Of a DNA stretch of 64,000 bases, positions 1-10,116 are shown piece after piece. The stretch covers positions 186,001 through 250,000 of the forward strand of contig NZ_WWEM01000017.1 of NCBI RefSeq assembly GCF_019308285.1. The letters run 5' to 3'. Within the stretch, counting starts at the first letter, position 1. The number at the start of each line of letters is the position of its first letter. Made by a program: the position numbers and the translations under genes. This DNA is from Flavobacterium quisquiliarum (GTDB taxonomy: Bacteria; Bacteroidota; Bacteroidia; Flavobacteriales; Flavobacteriaceae). The notes below the pieces were generated by a model, which was given only the letters and a program-made list of their open reading frames with translations, was not told where the DNA came from and did not search any database.

Positions 1-90
1 TACACTCCTATTTTTCATAAAATAGTACAGATTACGCTTTTCATTTGTAAAACTTTTCGTTATTTATAAACTACATATTAGTGTATTTCT

Positions 91-98
91 TAAATTTG
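91..98 (+). promoter_or_regulatory. candidate -7 promoter box (TAAATTTG)
   Basis: The sequence TAAATTTG matches the Bacteroidota -7 consensus TAnnTTTG and lies 29 bases before the YheT-like start codon. No clear -33 TTG was seen at the usual distance, so only half of the promoter is supported. Confidence 0.4.
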
Positions 99-126
99 TA
101 ATACGCACCATAAAAACCGTTTTATT

Positions 127-1107
127 ATGCCAATAATTAAACAATCAGAATATAGTTTTCCTTCTATTATTCACCGTAACAGGCATATTTCTACTATTTA
201 TGCCGCTTTGATTAAAAAGTTTGATGCTCCTGATTATACCAGAGAAAAACTGGAATTAAACGATGGAGATTTTATCAATATTGATTTTGTTCTAAACAAT
301 TCTAAAAAAGCGGTTATTCTTTGTCATGGTTTAGAAGGAGATTCCCGAAGAACTTATAATAATAGCTGTGCCTCTTATTTTTTGGAGCAGGGTTTTTCTG
401 TTTTTGCTTGGAATAATAGAACTTGTGGAGGAGAAATGAATCGACTACCAAGGTTGTATCATCATGGTGCGGTTGATGATCTTAATGAAGTGGTTCAGTT
501 TGCACTGCAGAAAGGATTTGAAGAGCTTTATTTAATTGGATATTCAATGGGAGGTGTACAGCTTTTGAATTATCTAGGCTGGACAAAAATTGATGAAAGA
601 ATAAAAGCTGCCGTTTCCATTTCGGTTCCAACACACATTGCTACCAGTGCTGAGGTACTAAAACAAGGTTTCAACAGGGTTTACTTAAAGAATTTTACCA
701 TTGATATAAAGAAAAAGCTGAAATACAAAGCCGTTCAGTTTCCAGATTTTATAAATAGCGATCAGATTGATAAAATTACTTCTTTTGATGAAGTCGATCA
801 GTATTTTACGGCACCGCTTCATGGTTTTGCAAGTAGAGAAGACTATTATCACCGAGTTTCTCCAGAATTTTCGCTTAAAAATATTACGACTCCCGTTTTA
901 ATTATTAATTCACTTGACGATCCTTTTTTAGGAGAAAGATGTTATCCAAGAGCAATTGCACAGGATAGCGAATATGTATATCTTGAAACTCCAAAATATG
1001 GCGGACATTGTGCTTTTCCGCTGCGTAATTCAACTTATTCTTATGCCGAGAAAAGAGCATTTGAGTTTTTTACGTCTTATCAATCCGCAGAAACTTTTAA
1101 AGCTTAG
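127..1107 (+). CDS. YheT-family alpha/beta hydrolase
   Basis: A 326-residue alpha/beta-fold hydrolase of the YheT/ABHD1-3-like group, presumably a cytoplasmic esterase or lipase because no signal peptide is visible. The early strand and oxyanion motif LCHGLEGDS is near residues 65-73. The nucleophile elbow GYSMGG places the catalytic serine at residue 140. A late NSLDDPF segment offers the acid and GGHCAF the histidine. The length is normal for the family. It stands alone before the regulator, with a candidate -7 box at 91-98. The natural substrate of this family in Bacteroidota is not settled, and a link to the glycan locus is not evident. The family call is firm; the function is generic. 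Confidence 0.85.
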   Translation: MPIIKQSEYSFPSIIHRNRHISTIYAALIKKFDAPDYTREKLELNDGDFINIDFVLNNSKKAVILCHGLEGDSRRTYNNSCASYFLEQGFSVFAWNNRTCGGEMNRLPRLYHHGAVDDLNEVVQFALQKGFEELYLIGYSMGGVQLLNYLGWTKIDERIKAAVSISVPTHIATSAEVLKQGFNRVYLKNFTIDIKKKLKYKAVQFPDFINSDQIDKITSFDEVDQYFTAPLHGFASREDYYHRVSPEFSLKNITTPVLIINSLDDPFLGERCYPRAIAQDSEYVYLETPKYGGHCAFPLRNSTYSYAEKRAFEFFTSYQSAETFKA

Positions 1108-1127
1108 AGAACATTGATTAAAGTCTG

Positions 1128-1144
1128 CTGTAAAATACTTACAG
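1128..1144 (+). terminator. weak stem-loop after the hydrolase
   Basis: CTGTAA and TTACAG form a 6-bp stem with a 5-base loop just after the YheT-like gene, followed by a pyrimidine-rich stretch. It may end transcription, but the stem is short. Confidence 0.3.
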
Positions 1145-1248
1145 TTCCTTCTAATTAACGGCTTTAATTCGTTTTCGTTTTTAACTTAACATACAGTTTA
1201 TGATTAAATAAACTTCCGATTGTATCCTTGTCAGTTAAATTACAAACC

Positions 1249-4200
1249 ATGACTAGGATATTACTATTTCTTTACTTTTTCACAATATATTCATTTGGAC
1301 AGCAGATAAAATTTGAGAATTTCACCACCAATCAAGGATTGTCCAACAATTCTGTGGTTGATATAGAAAGCGACAAAGAAGGCGGATTGTGGATTGCAAC
1401 TTGGGATGGCTTGAACTATTTTGATGGTTACACTTTTAAAATTTTCAAAAAGAGTTTTGATAATCCTAAATCGATTTCAAGCAACTATATAACGAAACTA
1501 GAAAAAGATGCTGAGGGGCAAATCTGGCTTATTACTAAAGAAGGCCACATTAATAAATATCTTGGAAATAATGAGTTTCAGGAATTTAAATTCAAAAGTC
1601 TTCCAACGGATATTTATTTATCTCAAAAAGGAAATATTGTTGTAGAAACTGGAAAAAAATATTACGAATTCAAGAACAAATCTTTTGTCGAAATCCAGCA
1701 GAATAGCATCAAAACAACGGATTTTAGAAATCTGAAAAGTATTCTACTCAGAAAGTATCCGAACCTTATCATTAATGATATTTTAAAAGACAAAGCTGGA
1801 AATATTTGGTTTGCGACTCGTGAAAACGGATTGTATATTATCACAAATGAATCAGATGAAAACAATATACAGCATTTTACCTCCGATTTGTATTCGCCTT
1901 ATTCCTTTAAAAACAATGAAATAGAAACTATTCATGAAGATGATTTTGGGAATATCTGGTTAGGGCAAAAAGATGGCGGATTAAGTATGGCATACAGCGG
2001 TTCTGAAAAGATAAATTCGGTTATGCCACATCCTGTAAAAGAACCTAATCTTCCAAATGAAACTATCAGAGCTGTAACCAAAGACAGTAAAGGAAAAATA
2101 TGGTTGGGTTATTATACCAGAGGCCTTTATTGTTACAATGAAAGAAGTCATTTTTTTGAAAAGTTCAAAATTGATCAAGCCACTTCAAGTCCTGATTGGG
2201 AAAGAATACGAACTTTATTTACTTCTAGCGATGGAACGGTCTGGGCTGGGACTTATGAAGGAATTCTGCGTATTTCGGATCATGGGGTGACAAGTTTTGA
2301 AAAGAACAGTATTCCAGGAATGTCTATCAATAGGTGTTATTCTATTTTCGAAGATCAAAACAAACAGCTTTGGATGGGATGCTGGGGCGGTCTGGCTAAA
2401 TTTAATATGATTACTGGAAAGTTTGAAAAGTTTAGAGGACAGGAACTGTTCAATAAATATCATATAAGATGTGTAAAAAAAAGCAATCAGAATCTGATAC
2501 TGGCAACAGAAAACAGTGGTGTTATTGTATATAATTTAGTTACTGGTGCATTAAAAAAAATAACAACCAGAGAAGGAATTTTAGGAAACAGTATTTATTC
2601 TGTTTTTGTAGATAATGAATCAGATAATTATTGGATTGCTTCTTTGGGAGGTGTCACTATTTTTAATAAAAGAAAAGGTGTCGTAAAAAATATTACAGAA
2701 GCTGAAGGACTGCCAAGTCACATGGTTTACGGACTTATCGATAATGGCGATAAAGTTTGGTTAAGTACTACAAAAGGAATCGCATCTATTGATAAAAAAA
2801 GCTATTTAGTTACTTCTTATAATCCGCATTATGGCTGGCAGGCGCCTGAATTTTCAGAAGGCGCTTATTATCAGGATTCAAAAGGGAATTTGTTCTTCGG
2901 CGGTGTTGGCGGACTCAATTATTTTAATCCAAATACCATTCAAGGAAATAATGCAAAAGCAAAAATAAAACTGAAAGTAGATGGAAGTGAAAATTATTTG
3001 TCTGCCATTGAAAAAGGGTTTAGTGATAATGAATTAAAAATCGAAGTCATCCCGATTATATTTCCCAACAGCAGAAGAAACAATATTTATTACAAACTAG
3101 AAGGGAGAGACGAAAATTGGATTTTACTGCCTACAGACAATAAAATTGAATATGCAGGTTTGTCTTCTGGAGATTATAGTTTTCTTATAAAAGAAGGAAT
3201 AGACGGTATCACTGAACCTGCTTTTTTTACTCTTCACATTACCGAAGCTTTCTACGAGTCGATTTTGTTTTACATTTTATTATCTATTCTTATATTATTG
3301 AGCTGTCTGGTAGTGATTTATATTAAAAATAAAACTGCGCTGGCACAGCAGCAATATATGGAAGAGCTGGTAAAAGCACGAACGGCTGTTATTGAAAATC
3401 AGAAAAAAAATCTGGAAGAAATTAATGCAGAACTCGATCAAAAAAGTAAAAAAATAGAGGAACAAAAAGAAAAACTGCTCATTCTTCATAGTAATTTAAA
3501 AAAAGAAAATTTCGAGATTGAAAAGTTCAAAACCTTTATGCTGACTGAATTTCAGGAACCCATATCGCGAATAATTAAAACTTCCAGCTCTTTAAAAAAA
3601 GATACCGAAATGCAGCGAGCTTTATTAGCGGAATCAGGTAAACTGCTCAATCTTATTTCGGAATGGAATTATCTAGAACATGTAAAAGATTTAGGTCCTG
3701 TTAAAAAAACAGCAGTGAATTTGTTTCCGGTTTTAAAAAACAATGTCGAAAAACTACAGAAAGATTCACAGCTTAATCACGTAAATTTTAATTGCGAAAT
3801 AGACAATTCAGATTGTTTTGCTGCTGTCGATGTTTTGCGTTTGAAACTCTCGCTTCAGTATTTTTTTAATGACTTAAGTAAATATTCAGACAAGGATAGT
3901 ACTTTAAATATCGCGATTACTTACGAGAATGATTGTATCGAAATAAGGACGATTTCGGATAGTGTTATTTTAAGGGATAACTGGTACAATATTTTACACT
4001 ATAGTCCTTATTATAAAGCCTTAGAAATTTTGCTTCAAGATTTGAATGGAGAAATTGTTTCTTCGTCTGAAGAACAGTTTAATGCCAAATTACGTATTCC
4101 TATTGAAGTTGTTGATTCTAATGTGAATTTAAAAGAAACAATTTCCTGGAAAAATTTTAATCATCAAAATCAATTTTCTCCAGATAAAAAGTGTCTTTTG

Positions 4201-4947
4201 GTTTTTGGAGATCCATACAATACTCCGGCAGCCAATCAGATTTTGGAAAATGAAAAATACAATTTGATTTTTGAAAGTTCCATTTCAAATTTAAATGCCA
4301 TAATTAAACAGACAGAAATTGCAGCGTTAGTTTTCTATCAAGCAGAATTCTCCAGAGAGCTGATTAATTTTCTAAAACAGAATAGAGAAAACAGCGCGGT
4401 AAAAATTCCACTCATATATATATCTGAGAATATTAACTACGAACAAGACGAACAATTGTTAGAATTGGGTATTGATAATCATATTAAACTGCCGGCTAGT
4501 TTATCATTTATCAGCAAAAAGATTAATAGGCTGATCAATCAAAACAGCGAACCGGTAAAAGAGTATAAAATCCAGCAGAAGATATTCGAGATTCTGACAG
4601 AAAATAATGAGAATATCACGCCAAACGAAAAGCTTCTGAAAAAGGCTTTGGAAATCATTAAAGAAGAATTGCAGAACCCAGCTTTTAATGTTGAAATGAT
4701 GGGCGAACAATTAGGGATTTCTAGGGTAAAATGCTATCGCTTGTTTAAAGAAACTTTGAATCAGTCTCCATCAGATATTTTAATGTCCCTTCGCTTGCAA
4801 AAAGCAGAATTATTATTAAAAACTAAAAAATTAAACATCTCTGAAATTAGTTTTGAGTGCGGTTATAATGATCCAAAATATTTTGGTCGCTCTTTTAAGA
4901 AGTATTTTGGTAAAAGTCCGAAGGAATATAAAGAATATTCGCTTTAG
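1249..4947 (+). CDS. propeller-sensor AraC regulator with degenerate kinase and receiver (HTCS-like)
   Basis: A protein of about 1232 residues with the outline of a SusR-type hybrid two-component regulator. The ATG at 1249 is preferred over an upstream TTG because it starts directly with a signal peptide (MTRILLFLYFF). Periplasmic two-component propeller repeats (recurring 'GNIWFAT/GTVWAGT' blades) span roughly residues 20-580. They are followed by a Y_Y_Y-type domain, a membrane helix near 672-693 and a coiled coil. The kinase part lacks the phosphorylated histidine: where HTCS proteins read SHELRTP this one reads LTEFQEP, with Thr766 in the histidine position. No clear N or G boxes follow. 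The receiver-like part also seems to lack its aspartate (a Gln near 1031), although a lysine is kept. The C-terminal AraC helix-turn-helix looks intact. It precedes SusC/SusD pair 1 and probably controls it without phosphotransfer. Confidence 0.85.
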   Translation: MTRILLFLYFFTIYSFGQQIKFENFTTNQGLSNNSVVDIESDKEGGLWIATWDGLNYFDGYTFKIFKKSFDNPKSISSNYITKLEKDAEGQIWLITKEGHINKYLGNNEFQEFKFKSLPTDIYLSQKGNIVVETGKKYYEFKNKSFVEIQQNSIKTTDFRNLKSILLRKYPNLIINDILKDKAGNIWFATRENGLYIITNESDENNIQHFTSDLYSPYSFKNNEIETIHEDDFGNIWLGQKDGGLSMAYSGSEKINSVMPHPVKEPNLPNETIRAVTKDSKGKIWLGYYTRGLYCYNERSHFFEKFKIDQATSSPDWERIRTLFTSSDGTVWAGTYEGILRISDHGVTSFEKNSIPGMSINRCYSIFEDQNKQLWMGCWGGLAKFNMITGKFEKFRGQELFNKYHIRCVKKSNQNLILATENSGVIVYNLVTGALKKITTREGILGNSIYSVFVDNESDNYWIASLGGVTIFNKRKGVVKNITEAEGLPSHMVYGLIDNGDKVWLSTTKGIASIDKKSYLVTSYNPHYGWQAPEFSEGAYYQDSKGNLFFGGVGGLNYFNPNTIQGNNAKAKIKLKVDGSENYLSAIEKGFSDNELKIEVIPIIFPNSRRNNIYYKLEGRDENWILLPTDNKIEYAGLSSGDYSFLIKEGIDGITEPAFFTLHITEAFYESILFYILLSILILLSCLVVIYIKNKTALAQQQYMEELVKARTAVIENQKKNLEEINAELDQKSKKIEEQKEKLLILHSNLKKENFEIEKFKTFMLTEFQEPISRIIKTSSSLKKDTEMQRALLAESGKLLNLISEWNYLEHVKDLGPVKKTAVNLFPVLKNNVEKLQKDSQLNHVNFNCEIDNSDCFAAVDVLRLKLSLQYFFNDLSKYSDKDSTLNIAITYENDCIEIRTISDSVILRDNWYNILHYSPYYKALEILLQDLNGEIVSSSEEQFNAKLRIPIEVVDSNVNLKETISWKNFNHQNQFSPDKKCLLVFGDPYNTPAANQILENEKYNLIFESSISNLNAIIKQTEIAALVFYQAEFSRELINFLKQNRENSAVKIPLIYISENINYEQDEQLLELGIDNHIKLPASLSFISKKINRLINQNSEPVKEYKIQQKIFEILTENNENITPNEKLLKKALEIIKEELQNPAFNVEMMGEQLGISRVKCYRLFKETLNQSPSDILMSLRLQKAELLLKTKKLNISEISFECGYNDPKYFGRSFKKYFGKSPKEYKEYSL

Positions 4948-5067
4948 GTTTTCTGTTAGCCCTGTATTTGCACAAAGTTAGGCTAATGTTAATGTACAAA
5001 ATTCACCCTTTTTCAGCGTTAATTCTATCCTAAATTGAATTAAAAGTCCTCTTTTGAAAAACAAAAA

Positions 5068-5083
5068 TCCTCCTTTTGGAGGA
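5068..5083 (+). promoter_or_regulatory. small perfect hairpin before susC 1
   Basis: TCCTCC and GGAGGA form a perfect 6-bp stem around a TTTT loop, between the regulator stop and the susC start. It could be a weak terminator, an attenuator or an operator. It lies immediately before the candidate -7 box at 5094. Confidence 0.35.
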
Positions 5084-5093
5084 ATCGTTAAAA

Positions 5094-5101
5094 TACTTTT
5101 G
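5094..5101 (+). promoter_or_regulatory. candidate -7 box for susC 1 (TACTTTTG)
   Basis: TACTTTTG matches TAnnTTTG. The nearest upstream TTTG (5075-5078) leaves a spacer of 15, which is short for this promoter class, so an activator may be needed. The HTCS-like regulator encoded upstream is the obvious candidate. Confidence 0.4.
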
Positions 5102-5124
5102 GCAAAACAAAAAAAGTAATTTAA

Positions 5125-8094
5125 ATGAAAAAAATTTATGCATTGCTAATTCTTGCCTTCGGATGTATGTCATACTCCTATGGGCAGATAAATGTATCAG
5201 GAATTGTAGTTTCTGATGTTGAAAAAGTACCAGTTCCTGGTGTCTCTGTTTATATTAAAGGAGAACCAAAAGGAGCAGTTACAACAGATTTTGATGGAAA
5301 TTTCAAAATTAAAGCACAACAAAATGAAGGTGTTTTGGTTTTTTCTTATGTTGGATTTAAAACAAAAGAAGTTTCTTTTTCAGGTACTCAAAAACTGACT
5401 GTTTCTTTAGCAGAAGAGGTAAGTACTTTAAATGAAGTAGTAGTGGTTGGTTACGGTTCTCAAAAGAGATCTGATGTAACGGGTGCTATTGGTTCTGTAA
5501 AAAATGAAAATTTCAACAAAGGAGTTGTTGCCAATGCAGGGCAATTAATTCAAGGTAAAGTTGCCGGAGTTAATGTAATGGCTGCTAGTGGTGAGCCAGG
5601 AGCTAATCAAGATATTATTATTCGTGGAGTTGGAAGTTTACGTTCTGGAACAACACCTCTTTATGTAGTAGACGGATTTGTTCTTGACAATTCTACTAAT
5701 GGTGTTGCTACAAATCCTTTAAACTTTATCAATCCACAGGATATCGAGAGCATTGATGTTCTTAAAGATGCATCTGCTGCGGCTATTTATGGTTCTAGAG
5801 CTGCGAATGGAGTTATAGTAATTACAACTAAAAAAGGTTCAAAAGGACAGTCAAAAATTAACCTTTCTATGACTACTGGTTTTTCTTCTTTAGCAAATAA
5901 AGTAGATGTTTTTAGTGCAGATGAATTTAGAAAACAAGTTGTTGCTGTAGACGGAACTTTAAAAGATGGAGGAGCAAATACAGACTGGCAGGATGAATTA
6001 ACAAGAACTGGAGTTTCTCAAAACGTTAATTTATCGATGAGCGGCGGAACTGAAAAATCTACTTACGCAGCTTCTGTGGGTATGGATAATCAGGAAGGTA
6101 TTTTTCAAAATAGTGATTTAAAACGTTATTCAGGACGTTTGAATTTAAATCAAAAAGGATTAAACGATAAACTTAATATTGCCTTTAACTTGACAGCAAC
6201 TAAACTTGAAAATTCAAGACCAGATGCGAGAGAAGTTGTTGGAAATATGTTGACATTGAATCCTACTGATGCAGTATATGTTAACGGACAGCCAAATGTT
6301 AACTTAAGTAACGATGCTGTAAATCCGTTAATCAAGCAGAGAATTTATTCTGATGAAACGAACAACAATCGTATTCTTGCGAACATTAGTCCATCATACG
6401 AATTTATAAAAGGATTAACGTATAAATTTAATCTTGGAGTTGATTATTCTATGTCTGAAAGAGACATTCAAGTTTTACCATATACTTCGGCTACTAATAC
6501 AACTGAAAGTACTTTAAACAACATTGTTACGAATAATAATAACGTTTTATACGAAAACACTTTGACGTATAACTTCAATGTTAAGAAACATAATTTTACG
6601 GTTTTAGCTGGTCAGTCTTACCAGAAAATACAAGTGAATCAGAAGAATTATGATTTTAAAGGATTTCCAGATAATGGTGTAGAGCCTAAAAATCAAATTG
6701 GAGCAGCAGCTGAGCTTAGAACCAAGTCATCATCAGCAGTAGAAAATGAACTTCAGTCTTTCTTTGGAAGATTAAACTATGGATATGACAATAAATATTT
6801 ATTGACTGCAACTATGCGTGCAGATGGTTCTTCTAAATTTGGTAAAAACAACAGATACGGATATTTTCCATCTGTAGCATTAGGTTGGAATATTACGAAA
6901 GAAGATTTCTTAAAAGAATCTGAAACACTGAACAACTTGAAATTAAGAGCGAGCTGGGGTAAGACAGGTGTTCAAGAGATTCCTTCAAAAATTACAAAAA
7001 CAAGTTATAAAGAAAGTAACAGCGGTTATGATACTTATCCATTAGATCCAAGCGATACAGATTTAGCTAGTTATCCTTATGGTTCAATCTATACTCGTTT
7101 AGCAAATCCAAATCTTCAATGGGAAGTTTCAACACAAACAAACGTTGGTTTAGATTTTAGTCTATTCAATAATAGACTATCAGGTACAGTTGATTATTTT
7201 AACAAAGTTTCAGATAATATTTTGTTAGAAGTTGCTCCTGTAGACCCTATTCAGCCTGCATCAAAATATTGGACAAACATTCCTGATATGGAAATCCAAA
7301 ACAACGGTATTGAAGTTGCTTTAGATTACAGCAGTGATAAAAGTAAAGACTTCTCTTATAGCATTGGAGGAAATATATCTTTTACAAAAAATAAAGTAGT
7401 AAATTCTCCTTATCAAGTTTTAACAACAGGAGCGGCACAAGGAGGCGGGCAAACTGGAGCAACAATCAATGGAGTTTTAAACGGACACTCAATTGGTTCT
7501 TTCTACATGCTTGATTTTACAGGAATTCGTCCTGATGGTCAAAATCAGTTTGCAGATATAAATGGAGATGGTTCTATCCTTGACAATGATCGTATTGTTG
7601 CAGGAAGCGCATTGCCAGATTATATCTATGCTTTTTACTTGAATTTAAAATACAAGAATTTTGATTTCGTTGCTAATTTTAATGGTGCAGCCGGAAATAA
7701 AATTTACAACCACGTTGCGATGACTTCATTCAATAGAGGAAATTTAGCAAACAATTTTAATACAACAGACAGAGCTTCACAATATCTAGATGAAGCAAGA
7801 ACAAACTCAAACACAGTTTCTACAAGATACTTAGAAGATGGAAGTTTCTTAAGATTAAATAATGCGAGTTTAGGATATAATTTAAGCCCAAAATTAGTTG
7901 GACTTGGTGATGTAATGGACAACATTCGTCTTTCTGTAACAGGTCAGAACTTATTTGTAATCACAAAATACAGTGGTTATGATCCTGAAATTAATACTGG
8001 AACTTCTGTGGGTGAAATTCAGTCTTTCGGTATTGATTATTTCAGTTACCCAAGAGCGAGAACCATTGTATTTGGCTTAAACGTAGCATTTTAA
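5125..8094 (+). CDS. susC-like: SusC-like TonB-dependent outer-membrane receptor 1
   Basis: A 989-residue TonB-dependent transporter that should move oligosaccharides through the outer membrane with its SusD partner. The signal peptide runs to about residue 21 (ending SYSYGQ). A CarboxypepD_reg-like domain (VSGIVVSD to about residue 95) is followed by the LNEVVVVGYGSQKR segment typical of the SusC group, then the plug (LIQGKVAGVNV, IIIRGVGSL, PLYVVDGF). The rest is a 22-strand-type barrel ending in FGLNVAF, with the terminal Phe expected for barrel assembly. The length is normal. The susD gene starts 17 bases downstream, so the two form one transcript. The ligand cannot be read from sequence; neighbours suggest a GlcNAc- and phosphate-containing glycan. 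Confidence 0.95.
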   Translation: MKKIYALLILAFGCMSYSYGQINVSGIVVSDVEKVPVPGVSVYIKGEPKGAVTTDFDGNFKIKAQQNEGVLVFSYVGFKTKEVSFSGTQKLTVSLAEEVSTLNEVVVVGYGSQKRSDVTGAIGSVKNENFNKGVVANAGQLIQGKVAGVNVMAASGEPGANQDIIIRGVGSLRSGTTPLYVVDGFVLDNSTNGVATNPLNFINPQDIESIDVLKDASAAAIYGSRAANGVIVITTKKGSKGQSKINLSMTTGFSSLANKVDVFSADEFRKQVVAVDGTLKDGGANTDWQDELTRTGVSQNVNLSMSGGTEKSTYAASVGMDNQEGIFQNSDLKRYSGRLNLNQKGLNDKLNIAFNLTATKLENSRPDAREVVGNMLTLNPTDAVYVNGQPNVNLSNDAVNPLIKQRIYSDETNNNRILANISPSYEFIKGLTYKFNLGVDYSMSERDIQVLPYTSATNTTESTLNNIVTNNNNVLYENTLTYNFNVKKHNFTVLAGQSYQKIQVNQKNYDFKGFPDNGVEPKNQIGAAAELRTKSSSAVENELQSFFGRLNYGYDNKYLLTATMRADGSSKFGKNNRYGYFPSVALGWNITKEDFLKESETLNNLKLRASWGKTGVQEIPSKITKTSYKESNSGYDTYPLDPSDTDLASYPYGSIYTRLANPNLQWEVSTQTNVGLDFSLFNNRLSGTVDYFNKVSDNILLEVAPVDPIQPASKYWTNIPDMEIQNNGIEVALDYSSDKSKDFSYSIGGNISFTKNKVVNSPYQVLTTGAAQGGGQTGATINGVLNGHSIGSFYMLDFTGIRPDGQNQFADINGDGSILDNDRIVAGSALPDYIYAFYLNLKYKNFDFVANFNGAAGNKIYNHVAMTSFNRGNLANNFNTTDRASQYLDEARTNSNTVSTRYLEDGSFLRLNNASLGYNLSPKLVGLGDVMDNIRLSVTGQNLFVITKYSGYDPEINTGTSVGEIQSFGIDYFSYPRARTIVFGLNVAF

Positions 8095-8110
8095 TCAAAA
8101 ATAAAAAAAC

Positions 8111-9853
8111 ATGAAAAATAAAATAATAATAGCTGCTCTTGCATTAGGTATATTGTTTACCTGGAGCTGTACTGACTTAGAAGAAAAGATCCTTGACGAA
8201 TCCTTAAATGGTGCAGGACAAGCAGAAGCAATCAGTGGTGCTGTTGCTCCAGCTTATGGACAATTAAAGGCAACATGGTACCATACAAATAATTTTGGTT
8301 TACAGTTAATTGCCAGTGATGAAGGTATTTTACCTTACAGAGGAGGAACAGATTGGTATGATGGAGGTAAATATTTAGCAGTACATGCGCATACTACAAC
8401 ATCTACTAATGACTTGGTGACAAGTACTTGGAATGCTCTTACTAAAAATATTTCTAGAACATTATCTGCTATTGAAGTATTAACTCCTCTTGCAGAAGGA
8501 GGCAATACAGAAGCACAAGGAGCTCTTTATGAAATGAAAGCCTTGAGAGCTTATTTAAATATGCAGACATTAGACAGCTGGGGACTTGTATTTAAAAAAG
8601 AGTCATCGGCTAGTATTTCTGAAATCCTTCGTGGACAAGATGCTGTAACATACATTGAAAATGAATTACTTTCTGTTGCTGATGTAATTAATACAGATAA
8701 AGGTCCAGGACGAATGACTCAAGCTGCAGTTTGGGGACTTCTTGCGAGACTAAATTTAAATGCAGCAGTATATCGTGATCCTTATGGTGTGCCTTCATTT
8801 ACTCCTGCAGATATGGATAAGGTTATCAAATATACAGATAACATTATTAACTCTGGTAAATACAGTTTTTCTCCTGAGTATTTTGACTTATTTGATGACA
8901 GCAATGACAAAAACAAAGAAGTTATCTTTTCAATAGATCAGCGTGGAGTTTTAGCTGATGAGCACAACCGTTGGGCATATTGGTCAATTCCAGGATCTAT
9001 GTTCCCAAGACCTGAGTCAATCAATGCAGATGGTACAGACGGTCCTGCTATTACTTCAGATTTTTATCAAACATGGGTAAGTGCTTATGGTACTGTAGAT
9101 CCAGCCGATGCTGATTCAAGATTTTATAAAAACAATGCAAAAGTTCCGGATAACTTAAAAGATCTTACAGGATTATCTCCATTAAATGATGAAAACCACT
9201 ACTACTGCGTTAAAGCGGAAGATTTTGAAATAGATAGAGGAATTATGAGAGGTATTCCATGGGCTGCAAGAAAAGACAATAATGGAGCATTCTATAAATG
9301 TGATGGTGGATACAGAATTTATCCAGTTAAACAAATTAAAGGAAATGGTCCTGATCTAAGAGTTGGATATGTAAACCTTACAGAAAAAGTTGATTTCACT
9401 AAAGAAGGAAGTATGCACTATTCTGGATATAGAGTATCGAAATATCAATTTAGCCACACTTCTCCTGACGGAAATACATACAGTAGTGTAGACATGGTAT
9501 TGCTTAGATATGCAGAAATTTTTATGATGCGTGCTGAAGCTAAATTAAGAAAAGGAGATAACGCTGGAGCATTAGCAGATATGAATACAGTTAGAACTTC
9601 AAGAACGGCTCGTACTCCAATTCCTGCAGCGCTTCCTGCAATTAACTTAGATATTTTGTACAGAGAATACGGTTTCGAATTTTACTGGGAAGGTTTAAGA
9701 AGAAATACTCAAATCCGTTTCAGCCATTTTGAAGATAAATGGACTGAAAAATCAGATGCAGATGTAAACAAGAGATTGTTCCCAATTCCACAGGTATCAA
9801 TTGATGGAGCATCTAATACTCCTGGTTATTTAGTACAGAATAAAGGTTACTAG
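8111..9853 (+). CDS. susD-like: SusD-like surface glycan-binding lipoprotein 1
   Basis: A 580-residue SusD/RagB-family lipoprotein that caps the SusC barrel and captures glycan at the cell surface. The lipoprotein signal ends at Cys20 (LFTWSC), followed by acidic residues that suit surface export in Bacteroidota. TPR-like helices in the first half (YEMKALRAYLNMQTLDSWG) and the late segments VLLRYAEIFMMRAEAKLR and FEFYWEGLRR are hallmark SusD features. It ends with the usual RLFPIPQ and PGY motifs. It follows susC 1 closely and precedes a strong terminator, so the susCD unit appears to be a two-gene operon. Confidence 0.95.
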   Translation: MKNKIIIAALALGILFTWSCTDLEEKILDESLNGAGQAEAISGAVAPAYGQLKATWYHTNNFGLQLIASDEGILPYRGGTDWYDGGKYLAVHAHTTTSTNDLVTSTWNALTKNISRTLSAIEVLTPLAEGGNTEAQGALYEMKALRAYLNMQTLDSWGLVFKKESSASISEILRGQDAVTYIENELLSVADVINTDKGPGRMTQAAVWGLLARLNLNAAVYRDPYGVPSFTPADMDKVIKYTDNIINSGKYSFSPEYFDLFDDSNDKNKEVIFSIDQRGVLADEHNRWAYWSIPGSMFPRPESINADGTDGPAITSDFYQTWVSAYGTVDPADADSRFYKNNAKVPDNLKDLTGLSPLNDENHYYCVKAEDFEIDRGIMRGIPWAARKDNNGAFYKCDGGYRIYPVKQIKGNGPDLRVGYVNLTEKVDFTKEGSMHYSGYRVSKYQFSHTSPDGNTYSSVDMVLLRYAEIFMMRAEAKLRKGDNAGALADMNTVRTSRTARTPIPAALPAINLDILYREYGFEFYWEGLRRNTQIRFSHFEDKWTEKSDADVNKRLFPIPQVSIDGASNTPGYLVQNKGY

Positions 9854-9883
9854 TTTAAGTTTGTTTTTTTATACGTTGAATTG

Positions 9884-9933
9884 AAGACTGCCGATTTTCT
9901 ATCGTACGCTATTGTAAAATAGGCAGTCTTTTT
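9884..9933 (+). terminator. strong intrinsic terminator after susCD 1
   Basis: AAGACTGCC (9884-9892) pairs exactly with GGCAGTCTT (9922-9930), and the stem continues with GATTTT-like against AAAATA after one mismatch. A T run follows immediately. This should end the susCD 1 transcript. Confidence 0.85.
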
Positions 9934-10116
9934 GTGTTAGTTGTTAAAAACAGGGTAGTTTTTGAACCTTTTAAGAAAACGCCCTGTTTTTTTTAATCCC
10001 AATTTTATTTTTTAAGTATTTGTTTCGGCTGATAATTTCAGTTGACAGACCTTTTTTGCCCCTACCAATCTACTACCAGCCATTTTGTTCATTCAAAATC
10101 CATCAATTTATTCCAA

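Noticed and set aside
1228..1248. TTG start extending the first regulator by seven residues
   Set aside because: The ATG at 1249 begins a clean signal peptide, while the extension adds polar residues before it.
10042..10116. TTG start extending the GDPD-phosphatase fusion by 25 residues
   Set aside because: The ATG at 10117 begins directly with a signal peptide; the extension has no signal character.
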